This document shows, piece after piece, positions 44,970 to 55,640 of a DNA stretch of 56,093 nucleotides; positions within the stretch are counted from its first letter, which is position 1, and each line of letters begins with the position of its first letter. Under the pieces are notes generated by a model. It worked only from the letters and a program-made list of their open reading frames with translations. It was not told the DNA's origin and ran no database searches. Origin of the DNA: Tubiluchus corallicola (Eukaryota; Priapulida; Priapulimorpha; Priapulimorphida; Tubiluchidae); contig JAQGDQ010001195.1 in assembly GCA_030141605.1 (NCBI GenBank), forward strand, positions 1-56,093, in the 5' to 3' direction. Made by a program: the position numbers and the translations under genes.

Positions 44970-47900
44970 GTAAGTTATAACAGACCTGTATACTCACATC
45001 TCAGTTTGCTGGGCAAAAGTGGGGAGACGTCGGTCCAAATTTGCCAATTGCCCGTATTTACCGATACTAAGCTAATACAGTAGGCGCTGTGTATTAGACT
45101 CACGGTAATGTAGAATCAATCATCTGATTTTCTCAAAAACATCAAGTACGGGCCGCTCCTGCTGTACAAGCTACACACGTGTAGATACACGCTACTTGGT
45201 TGCACTGATGTAAACAAAGTAATGGCCTGCCAATTAGCGGTCAGCTCACGAACCAACAGACTGTGTCCATGGTATGCGGGACTTTGTAACGGTTCAAATT
45301 TTGTCCGATTCTTATGATATCCGCAAAAGCGAAGTCCAGCAAACCGAGATATAAGTGTTTTCTTCCTGCACAATGTAGGCCTTCTTTTATTTTGTCTTTG
45401 GTTTAAGCGTTAGGAATTGTTTAGAATAGTTGTTTAGACATCAGAATAGATGTGAAATTATTTGAAGCAGGATTCTAACCTAAGCTGAGTATATACACAC
45501 ATATATATATATATATAAACATCCTTTATAAGAGTCAAGCTTCTATCATATCAAAAATATCTCTTTGCGTAAATGCTGCCTTTAAGTGCTTTCCAGTGCC
45601 GGAGTGTTAAATAAGAGGTAAATTCACTTTGAATCTTGGGAAATCCTCGAACATGAATTACAATGCGAAACCTTTTCCCTGCATGTGAATTCAGCTGTCC
45701 CATAATGTTATCCCTAAAAATTAAAAAACTTGTGTGCAGGTGGTATAGTTCACAAAAATCATGGCTGCAATAAAGTAGATGTCATTTCCGCATGGCTCCT
45801 GTAATCTTTCGTAATTTATTTTTTTACTATTGTCCTGAAATGATTATAGAAGTAAACAGTAATATTATGAAGACTTCTCTACGGTCACCGTAGTTCAGTG
45901 TCCCATAATAAGGTTTACATATTACTTTTTCCTGTTACAGTGGCCGCCGCTTATTGTGGACACCTCGGGCCAGCAGTGTATGTCCATATTAAGCGGCTGT
46001 CCATATTAAGCGAAGTGACCCATGAAGACCCTTCCCCTTCATTAAAAAAGGCAAAAAACTGTCTGTATCAACTCGTCTCCTGTTTTATTGAAAAAAAGAA
46101 GTCAGACGAGTTTGTTTGGCAGGAAACTTTTCTCTCAACCTTGAACGGAAGGAAGTTATCACAGTTTCGAAGCTCTCAAGGCCACGGCAAACGGCGAACT
46201 GACTGATGCAATGACTCACACAGGCAGCAGAGCGGGAAGCTCTTTTCAATCACGCGCGCAGGCCGTGGTTGGCACGGCTGGTTCACGTGCCAAGAATGTT
46301 CGCTGTCCATATTAAGCGGCGGTTGTCCATATTAACCGGCGGATTTCATTAGGGGAAAATTCCGTCCCTCGCGAGTTGTCCACAATAACCGGCTGTCCAC
46401 AATAACCGTGTCCATAATAAGCGGCGGCCACTGTATAACCATCGGCATAATGAGCAACAGCTTCCATTGAGTACTGGATAAAATTTGTGCTGTTTTACAC
46501 AACCAAAGTTGATGACAATGAAAGGTCATGTGGTCCAGTTTACCAAGTTCCTTGCATTTGGTTGAAGAGATACAAACCAGTCGGAATTAAACTCGTTCAG
46601 TGAATGAAAGATGATAGTCAAATCGTATAATAAAGTTTTTATTCCTACGAAATCATTCTTCCATAGTGTAAGTAATTGTCTTTTGTAACTTCTGTAAGTT
46701 TTACTCACAATTAATCAACAAAATGATATTAAAAATGGTGAATTTGTTACTGATCGTTCGAGCTCAATGTATTTCTTTCTCCAAGTGACAAAACACGGTA
46801 AAGCGGTAAACATCAACCAACCGAAAATTTGACGAAGTTTAAAAACTTTTAGTATGACTTCATAAGAAACTAGACTAGTTCTATGTATGGGGAGTGTATC
46901 CGATGACATTGATTAGTTATTGATTTTTACAGTGTTCAGCAATGTGAGGCATGAATTCCGGGGTTGCTTCAGTGACCAGCTCGCTCAGAGACAGACAAAT
47001 CTGACAGCGAATTCATCTTACGATTGTCTTCACGAGTGCAAAATGAGAAATCTTGAGCATAAGCCAGGTTTCTTCAACAGAGATCAAGCGGATGTTAGTT
47101 GGAAGTACACGTACTCAATGTTTCGTACACCCGATCAGTGCTTCTGCCAAGACCAGCTGATGACCGCTGAGTGGTCAAGTTGTACCCGTTGCCATGGAGA
47201 CCAGGACGGATTCTGTAGCGCAGATACTGATTCCAAAAATGCAGTGTATAGCACTGGTGGTATGTCATCAAAATATATACTATTTCATTTTTTAAAATCA
47301 TAATTTTACGGCATTTTTGCCATTTTTTTCACTGAAAAAATTTTGTTATTTCAAGTCATTTTTGGCAAATAAAATCTGGTACTTATGAAATCTGGCCAAA
47401 GAATTGCTACTATGAGTTCATTAAATAATAAATTTCGCATTGTGAGTCAATAAATTATTATAAGTGTATTACTTGGTGCATATTCCAATTATGATTAAAA
47501 ATTCTATAACTAAATATAATTGAAATATATTGATAAAGAAGCTTTAGATAGTTCATGATTTCTGAATAACAGAACTCTATACTTTTTGCAGTTTTCTCTA
47601 GTTTCTTTGTGGGTGATCTGCTGTCATACATAATCTGAATGTACAGAGAGTAAAAATCGCACTGTTCATGCTGCCATGTGTTGTTGGCTTCCTAACTCTC
47701 TGCAAAGCATAATTATTTTAAAGCATAAGTAAACTAATGTTGTGTTTAGAAGTAAACTAATGTTGTGTTTAGAAGTAAACTAATGTCGTGTTTAGAAGTA
47801 AACTAATGTTGTGTTTAGAAGTAAACTAATGTCGTGTTTAGAAGTAAACTAATGTTGTGTTTAGAAGTAAACTAATGTCGTGTTTAGAAGTAAACTAATG

Positions 47901-50900
47901 TCGTGTTTAGAAGTAAACTAATGTCGTGTTTAGAAGTAAACTAATGTTGTGTTTAGAAGTAAACTAATGTCGTGTTTAGAAGTAAACTAATGTTGTGTTT
48001 AGAAGTAAACTAATGTCGTGTTTAGAAGTAAACTAATGTTGTGTTTAGAAGTAAACTAATGTCGTGTTTAGAAGTAAACTAATGTTGTGTTTAGAAGTAA
48101 ACTAATGTTGTGTTTAGAAGTAAACTAACGTTGTGTTTAGAAGTAAACTAATGTTGTGTTTAGAAGTAAACTAATGTTGTGTTTAGAAGTAAACTAATGT
48201 CGTGTTTAGAAGTAAACTAATGTCGTGTTTAGAAGTAAACTAATGTTGTGTTTAGAAGTAAACTAATGTTGTGTTTAGAAGTAAACTAATGTTGTGTTTA
48301 GAAGTAAACTAATGTTGTGTTTAGAAGTAAACTAATGTCGTGTTTAGAAGTAAACTAATGTCGTGTTTAGAAGTAAACTAATGTTGTGTTTAGAAGTAAA
48401 CTAATGTTGTGTTTAGAAGTAAACTAATGTCGTGTTTAGAAGTAAACTAATGTCGTGTTTAGAAGTAAACTAACGTTGTGTTTAGAAGTAAACTAATGTT
48501 GTGTTTAGAAGTAAACTAATGTTGTGTTTAGAAGTAAACTAATGTCGTGTTTAGAAGTAAACTAATGTCGTGTTTAGAAGTAAACTAATGTCGTGTTTAG
48601 AAGTAAACTAATGTCGTGTTTAGAAGTAAACTAATGTCGTGTTTAGAAGTAAACTAATGTTGTGTTTAGAAGTAAACTAATGTTGTGTTTAGAAGTAAAC
48701 TAATGTTGTGTTTAGAAGTAAACTAATGTTGTGTTTAGAAGTAAACTAATGTTGTGTTTAGAAGTAAACTAATGTTGTGTTTAGAAGTAAACTAATGTTG
48801 TGTTTAGAAGTAAACTAATGTCGTGTTTAGAAGTAAATAATGTCGTGTTTAGAAGTAAACTAATGTCGTGTTTAGAAGTAAACTAATGTTGTGTTTAGAA
48901 GTAAACTAATGTCGTGTTTAGAAGTAAACTAATGTTGTGTTTAGAAGTAAACTTGTTGTGTTTAGAAGTAAACTAATGTTGTGTTTAGAAGTAAACTAAT
49001 GTTGTGTTTAGAAGTAAACTAATGTTGTGTTTAGAAGTAAACTAATGTCGTGTTTAGAAGTAAACTAATGTTGTGTTTAGAAGTAAACTAATGTCGTGTT
49101 TAGAAGTAAACTAATGTCGTGTTTAGAAGTAAACTAATGTTGTGTTTAGAAGTAAACTAATGTCGTGTTTAGAAGTAAACTAATGTTGTGTTTAGAAGTA
49201 AACTAATGTCGTGTTTAGAAGTAAACTAATGTCGTGTTTAGAAGTAAACTAATGTCGTGTTTAGAAGTAAACTAATGTTGTGTTTAGAAGTAAACTAATG
49301 TTGTGTTTAGAAGTAAACTAATGTTGTGTTTAGAAGTAAACTAATGTCGTGTTTAGAAGTAAACTAATGTTGTGTTTAGAAGTAAACTAATGTCGTGTTT
49401 AGAAGTAAACTAATGTTGTGTTTAGAAGTAAACTAATGTTGTGTTTAGAAGTAAACTAATGTTGTGTTTAGAGTAAACTAATGTTGTGTTTAGAAGTAAA
49501 CTAATGTCGTGTTTAGGTTTGTGTTTGAAGTAAACTAATGTTGTGTTTAGAAGTAAACTAATGTTGTGTTTAGAAGTAAACTAATGTTGTGTTTAGAAGT
49601 AAACTAATGTTGTGTTTAGAAGTAAACTAATGTTGTGTTTAGAAGTAAACTAATGTTGTGTTTAGAAGTAAACTAATGTTGTGTTTAGAAGTAAACTAAT
49701 GTCGTGTTTAGTAGTAAACTAATGTTGTGTTTAGAAGTAAACTAATGTTGTGTTTAGAAGTAAACTAATGTTGTGTTTAGAAGTAAACTAATGTTGTGTT
49801 TAGAAGTAAACTAATGTTGTGTTTAGAAGTAAACTAATGTTGTGTTTAGAAGTAAACTAATGTTGTGTTTAGAAGTAAACTAATGTTGTGTTTAGAAGTA
49901 AACTAATGTCGTGTTTAGAAGTAAACTAATGTTGTGTTTAGAAGTAAACTAATGTCGTGTTTAGAAGTAAACTAATGTTGTGTTTAGAAGTAAACTAATG
50001 TTGTGTTTAGAAGTAAACTAATGTCGTGTTTAGAAGTAAACTAATGTCGTGTTTAGAAGTAAACTAATGTCGTGTTTAGAAGTAAACTAATGTCGTGTTT
50101 AGAAGTAAACTAATGTTGTGTTTAGAAGTAAACTAATGTTGTGTTTAGAAGTAAACTAATGTTGTGTTTAGAAGTAAACTAATGTCGTGTTTAGAAGTAA
50201 ACTAATGTCGTGTTTAGAAGTAAACTAATGTCGTGTTTAGAAGTAAACTAATGTCGTGTTTAGAAGTAAACTTTCCACTCCTAAAAACTCTTTCTTATTA
50301 CAGCATCAGACATCTGGTTCTATCAGGGATGTTTTTGGCTTTTAGAAGTGCCAAAACCTTTCTATGTCGACGCTTCTCTTTCAATTCCATTACAATGCAG
50401 AACTGAATGCCGTAAGAAAGGATTCTACTTTGCCTTTGCCGTTTTCGCCAGCTTGTATAATACGTCCATTACGGACAGGTGTCAGTGCGGCAACGAATAT
50501 CCGTTTTTCAACTTTTCTTCCAACTGTAGACCGTGTCCGTCGGTTAGCGGTGGTTTAGCCGAGATGTGTGGTGGAGTTCACATGGCAGCTGCTGTGTATT
50601 ATACTGAAAGTAAGTGTTCTTGCACAAGCAGTGTTAATCTATAGTTATTGTTTAAATATTCGTATTCCTGTGTGTTACATTGTTCACAGTGTTGCATAGT
50701 AACACGCACCACCTATTTCACCTGTCAAGAGAGAGAGAGAGGAGGCAGTATGTTCGCATAAAGCAAAAAAATGTTACCTTGGCGGGAGGCCCCGGGGAAG
50801 TATCCCCACTCCCCCCCCCCCTTGAAATAGGCCCTGGTAACACGTTGTAACTGCTAAGTAACTAATAGGACAATGACAGTTATCATCACAGATAAGAATG

Positions 50901-53900
50901 TTTCAAGGCTTTATCACACTCTGAGCTCATAGTTCTGTTTTGCCCATCTCTATTGTGAATTTATAGTTACTTATGTAATGAGCAGATTAAGCAATTACTT
51001 GTGGTGTGTTAGAAACACCATTAAACTAGTTTCTATGTGATGGTTATTAATTACATGTATTTGCATAGTGCTTATATACAAGCAGGCTACGTAACTGCTT
51101 GTTGTGTAATATCTTGCCTTTGTTCATTATGTGGTACTTATATAATAGCTGTCTTATAACTGCCTGTGGTGTGTTATAAAATGCGCTTTTTATATGAATA
51201 TGAAAGTACACACATTTTCCAAGAACAAGATTTTTTCCCAAAATGTGATGCCCTTCCGAAATGTGATGCGCCTAGACTACAGTCTAGTTAGCCTGTTAAG
51301 TGATGCCCTTCCGAAATGTGATGCGCCTAGACCAGGGGTGTGCAAATTGCGACCCGTGAAGAGATTTGTCAACCCAATGAAAGTGCGGCCCGGGCGATTA
51401 ATTGAGTGTATACAGCTGAAGTCCGTGCCACGATCCCAAAGATAGTGCGGTTAGTTTTTTCTACTAGATCGGATGCCATTAACCCTTACAAGACGGTTGT
51501 AGCTTAATGTCACTGTACTAAACAGACTGTGTGATACACATTACTAATATCCATCGTAATGAAATTACCACTATCTGTCCTGAAAGTAGAAATATATGGT
51601 TTGTAATATAAATTTTAATAACTTCTAAAATAGTTTCTTGAGTGTAGTAGTAATGATGTACTCAGGTCAAATGCAAAAAAAATCGTTATTAGGCCTTTCT
51701 GTACTTGGCTCCTTGATCAAACTGCCTGTGGCCCACAGGAATGACGGGAAAGTTTAATGTGGCCCTGCTAGTCAGATAATTTGCACAACCCTGGCCTAGA
51801 CTATAGCCTTGTTAGCCTGTTAAGTTAATATGGTTAAGACAGATTAGATTTAGCCTCAGATAGATTTAGGCATGCTCTGATTTCACTGAACTTTTCAGAT
51901 AGCTGCACACTTTTCACTGAAACCTCACAGAAGTAATGAGTGATCAATAAAGGATTACCTTTGCTAAAAGTAATCAGTAATAAGTAATTTGATTACAATT
52001 TTTATAAAGTAATTAGCAATCACGACAGATTACTTTTCAAAATGTAACGAACCCAATATTGCCTCGTTTAGTTAACAAATTTTCCCAGTTCTGATTTGTG
52101 CACAGCTATTTATAATGAGTTTCATGAATTTAGCTGCACGATTGGCGATGAACAAAATTGAAATACGTTAAAGGACAAAGAAAAGGGTAGGTAAAAGACG
52201 CACCATCTAAGGGTAGATAAAAGAGACTTCAGAGAAATTGGCTTAAAAAATGATATCACTTTATAGCAATTATACCTATGTATTTCACTCGCATTGATGA
52301 GATGATATTTTGTTTGTCTTAATTTTAAATCTCTCGCAATACTATTCTGACCGCACCATCGCATGGCATCATATATGCACAATGTAAATCATGTGTGAAA
52401 ATCATGTTTGAAGTTGTAGATCACTCACTTTGTTTTGATTGAGTTTAGGCACAGAAGTATGAACAAGAATAAAAAATCTATAATACATATTTGCACTGCA
52501 CACAACAGAAAAGTGTTTATTAAACTACAGACACATGAGTAGCACGACTGCTGCACTGAACACTGAGAGTGAGAGTGAGAGAGTCTCCTGCACTGAACAC
52601 TGAGAGTGAGAGAGAGAGAGAGAGTCTCCTGCACTGAACACTGAGAGTGTGAGAGTCTCCTGTACTGAACACTGAGAGTGAGAGTGTGAGAGTCTCCTGC
52701 ACTGAACACTGAGAGTGAGAGTGTGAGAGTCTCCTGCACTGAACACTGAGAGTGTGAGGGTCTCCTGCACTGAACACTGAGAGTGAGAGTGTGAGAGTCT
52801 CCTGCACTGAACACTGAGAGTGAGAGAGTCTCCTGCACTGAACACTGAGAGTGAGAGTGTGAGAGTCTCCTGCACTGAACACTGAGAGTGAGAGTGTGAG
52901 AGTCTCCTGCACTGAACACTGAGAGTGAGAGTATGAGAGTCTCCTGCACTGAACACTGAGAGTGAGAGAGGCTCCTGTACTGAACACTGAGAGTGAGAGT
53001 GTGAGAGTCTCCTGCACTGAACACTGAGAGTGAGAGTGTGAGAGTCTCCTGCACTGAACACTGAGAGTGTGAGAGTCTCCTGCACTGAACACTGAGAGTG
53101 AGAGTGTGAGAGTCTCCTGCACTGAACACTGAGAGTGAGAGAGTCTCCTGCACTGAACACTGAGACTGAGAGTGTGAGTCTCCTGCACTGAACACTGAGA
53201 GTGAGAGTGAGAGAGTGACTAGAAAGCAAAACCAGTCAGTACATAAAGGTATAGGTGACCTATGCAGACTTGCACAGGCTTCACAACAACCATTACTTTA
53301 AAATAGGGAGAGAACCAGTGAATATGCATTCACTGGACCGTACATTTATACTGGGGGTAAGTTGGCTGGTAGAATGTAACAGAATTAGCTCATAGATGGC
53401 AGCACCTAATTAAAATGTACAATTCCAACTTCTACATCAGGGGAAGAAAAGGAAATGTTATGCTATGTCTAAAAAAACTCCGTGCAAATCTATATTACCT
53501 TGCATTTCACTTACCTGCTAGAAAGATTTAGGCATCTAGAAAAGAAAATTATTAATTATTCAAAATGTTTTCATCAAATGGGCAAAATGTCGTTGACTCA
53601 CCCTCCCGGGTGCACCACTCACTAATCAAAAAACATAATTTTAACCTTATTGACAAGATACAATAATTTATTATTTTACTTAGTTAGTAACGTGTGCGCT
53701 ACGAATGCCGTGGTTAGTTTTTCAAATTTTACTCGGTGTTATCTAAACCTAACGTATTTGCATTACTAAATATCATTCTTGAAGTGTGTTGTACAAGAGG
53801 CTCTTGTGTGTTGTACAGGAGTAGCAGCCGAAACTCGACTCAATTTCCTCTTGATGACTCCAAAAACCTGTAATTGTATTTGTCTTTTTGTTCTCCTTAC

Positions 53901-54765
53901 TCCTTTCATAACATTTTCATTGCAAAATATTATAACTATACGTATACAAAATTTTTCTCCATTAACACAAACTATTTTAAAATTATTAATTACAATCCTG
54001 CAAAAATAAAAATATAATCACCTCTAAAAAAACTAAAACTATAATATCTAAAACATACTCCAATGAGCCTCTTTCTCCAAACTGTTTTTTATTGCTGTCC
54101 TGTTCTTACTGACCCACCTGACTTTCCCTTTTTCTCATTTATTACATAATTCTTTTCTCTCTAGTACAAACTACATATACCAACAAATGCCAGGTGCCAC
54201 TTGCTGGTCGGCCGCTGCTTAGCGATATACTTCAGTACAACCTAAAGACATGTGCTCGCACCTAGCATAACCTCTTTGGTTATCGCATTTCAAAGACCAA
54301 TTTTATATTGGTTTTCATAAAGAGTCTAGCGTTTCTTCTCTTTTCTTCTCTCATCTAGTGTTTCTTCTCTTTCAGATTTTGATGTGCAGTCAGACAATTT
54401 GGGATGCTGGGAGGTATCAGAAGGAGACAAGATTCTCGTCGATCCGCTGGACGATACCTCCTACGTTGCGTGGCGCCACTACGGCAGTGGTTCTCAAGTG
54501 TTAAACGATTGCAAACATTTCTGTGGAAACCGGAGCTACCCTTACGTGGGCCTGACGAGCAATAGGGTCGGAATCGAATGCTCTTGTCATTATAAATACG
54601 GAAGTGGCGGTCCAGCGAATAACTCTTGCAATCGGATGTGTACTCGCTACTACAAGACTTGTGAGTACAAGCGCTTGAATGAACGCAGCGATGGATGGTT
54701 TGTCGATGAGACACAGTGTCAAACGTGCGGTGGGCAGAATGCTATGCAAGTCCATCCTTCTACAA
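44661..54765 (+). CDS. multi-WSC-domain protein gene, partial
   Basis: Four exons each encode one WSC domain: 44661-44969, 46933-47259, 50304-50609 and 54376-54765. All are symmetric phase 1-1 with GT-AG borders, so the frame runs through all four. WSC domains are small cysteine-rich modules (usually 8 Cys) found in extracellular or membrane proteins such as polycystin-1, Kremen and fungal wall-stress sensors, often linked to carbohydrate binding. The N-terminus is not secured, and the C-terminus may lie at 54858-54860 or beyond. The product is probably secreted or surface-bound. No gene symbol can be given. Confidence 0.85.
44991..45357. mobile_element. Tc1/pogo-like MITE with TCTCG ends, copy 2
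   Basis: The ends TACTCACATCTCAGTTTGCT and AGCAAACCGAGATATAAGTG are inverted repeats of about 24 bp with a few differences. Interior matches 38610-39024. It lies just after the donor of WSC exon 1. Confidence 0.72.
45358..45937. other. WSC intron 1, nothing further seen
   Basis: AT-rich intron sequence with a short (TA)n near 45502-45517 and no recognisable repeat or exon. Confidence 0.4.
45938..46433. mobile_element. pogo-like MITE with CAGTGGCCGCC ends
   Basis: 496 bp, TA on both sides (45936-45937, 46434-46435). Inverted ends CAGTGGCCGCCGCTTATT...AATAAGCGGCGGCCACTG match at 25 of 26 bases. Near each end are repeated words TGTCCATATTAAGCGGC and TGTCCACAATAACCGGC. No transposase. Confidence 0.85.
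46933..47259 (+). CDS. WSC exon 2
   Basis: Acceptor GATTTTTACAG, donor GTATGT. Contains EFRGCFSDQ...YDCLHECK...DQCFCQDQ...CTRCHGDQDGFC...NAVYSTG; eight Cys. Slightly longer middle loop (NRDQADVSWKYTYSMF) than the other copies. Confidence 0.88.
47260..47726. other. WSC intron 2, left part
   Basis: Unique AT-rich intron with no repeat family recognised; the rest of the intron is the 23-bp minisatellite. Confidence 0.45.
47727..50272. repeat. 23-bp minisatellite, about 110 units
   Basis: The unit is AGAAGTAAACTAATGTTGTG plus TTT, almost invariant apart from one C/T position (TGTTG versus TGTCG), with rare length variants near 48838, 48955, 49472 and 49517. It ends 31 bp before WSC exon 3, leaving only a branch/polypyrimidine region. 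There are no spacers, so it is not CRISPR. Confidence 0.97.
50304..50609 (+). CDS. WSC exon 3
   Basis: Acceptor TTTCTTATTACAG, donor GTAAGT. Encodes FYQGCFWLLE...QCRTECRKKGF...RCQCGNEY...NCRPCPSVSGGLAEMCGG...AAAVYYTES; eight Cys in family spacing. Confidence 0.88.
50610..51332. other. WSC intron 3, left part
   Basis: A (GA) run near 50729-50742 and a C-run at 50811-50821. A 45-bp segment (GATGCCCTTCCGAAATGTGATGCGCCTAGAC) occurs twice at about 51247 and 51301, the second abutting the hAT-like MITE. No exon seen. Confidence 0.5.
51333..51793. mobile_element. hAT-like MITE, copy 2 (inverted)
   Basis: Same family as 11676-12127 in opposite orientation, with CAGGGGTGTGCAAATT ends and an exact 8-bp duplication GCCTAGAC (51325-51332, 51794-51801). 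Confidence 0.88.
51794..52549. other. WSC intron 3, middle part
   Basis: No repeat or coding signal recognised in this AT-rich stretch. Confidence 0.4.
52550..53216. repeat. 31/37-bp minisatellite
   Basis: About 18 units of CTCCTGCACTGAACACTGAG followed by one to three GAGAGT/GTGAGA steps, so unit length jumps by 6 bp. The minus strand is open in all three frames across the array (Ser-Gln-Cys-Ser-Val-Gln-type repeats). This follows from the composition and is not evidence of a gene. Confidence 0.92.
53217..54375. other. WSC intron 3, right part
   Basis: About 53550-53790 is related to about 13780-14000 in pentraxin intron 2. The rest is unique, with a pyrimidine-rich stretch before the exon 4 acceptor. 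Confidence 0.45.
54376..54765 (+). CDS. WSC exon 4 (extended, ten Cys)
   Basis: Acceptor CTTCTCTTTCAG, donor GTAAAT in phase 1. Starts DVQSDNLGCWEVSEGD; the usual final C-x2-C region is interrupted by about 25 extra residues (YYKTCEYKRLNERSDGW) with two added Cys. If the donor is not used, the frame ends at TGA 54858-54860 after a hydrophobic tail (MIVCRFVKLISFTLLSC). An AATAAA at 54945-54950 would then serve as polyadenylation signal. I prefer the spliced form because it keeps phase symmetry and aligns with the other domain ends. Confidence 0.82.
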
Positions 54766-54944
54766 GTAAATACATGGTTTTTGAATATGTATCAGAAAAG
54801 TTAATGATAGTTTGTCGCTTCGTGAAACTAATTTCTTTTACTTTGTTAAGTTGCAAATGATTTCAGTTTATGAACTAATTTTGAACAAGATTATTTTGTT
54901 GGTGGTTCTTTGTGAAATCTTGACGTTTATTATTACTAATAAAC

Positions 54945-54950
54945 AATAAA
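54945..54950 (+). promoter_or_regulatory. candidate polyadenylation signal
   Basis: AATAAA downstream of WSC exon 4, relevant only if that exon is terminal. Confidence 0.3.
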
Positions 54951-55640
54951 TGCATTGAAGTCCAAGTTGATTTTTTAATTTTAAAACCAATAATTTAATT
55001 ACGCGCTAAATTAAAAGGCAACTAATAGATGCCAAACGAGCAAAAAAATCTATAAATCAAGAAAATCGGAGATCTACGAAGAAAAACAGATTGGACAGTA
55101 GACATACAATTGTATTTTTACTTGAAATCACAGTCGGGTTTATAGAGTTTTTGATTTACTCGTGCGAAATATTTACAAATATACCTAGACCACTGCAAAG
55201 TCTTTCTACTCATATCTCAATGTAAAACTAATCCAAAACAAATAACAGTATGTATTCTGACTCCCGAATTTCAGACACAAAGGTAAAGTAGAAAAACCAA
55301 AAATATTTTGCAAAATGCGTCTTAGATTTTAAAATTTTCTATGCATACTACATTAATTTTTCCTACGTCCATGAAATCAAATTTCTTACTTTTCACGAAT
55401 TAAAATAACAATGAAATAATAAATAAGAATATATAAGTTGTTAATACTTACAGAAATTTTTGATAGTAAATTTATAACACAATTTACACGATTCTAGATA
55501 CTTCACTAGAGATTGGTAATCAATAATTGAACACTCTTGAGCGAGAAGAATAAAAGTGAATTTGTTGCACAATCATCAACACTTAAATAATGTATGAAGA
55601 CAAAACATTGTCATGACCAAACAACAGCGACATTCAACGT
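54951..55640. other. tail-to-tail intergenic region
   Basis: AT-rich, no repeat family or coding signal; it separates the WSC gene from the MAB21L 3' end on the other strand. Confidence 0.45.

Noticed and set aside
47727-50272. CRISPR-like regular array
   Set aside because: Units are contiguous with no unique spacers, no cas genes, and the context is a eukaryotic intron.
52425-53229. Minus-strand protein genes of 220-256 codons
   Set aside because: Three frames open over the same minisatellite; no unique domain, and the ends are random.
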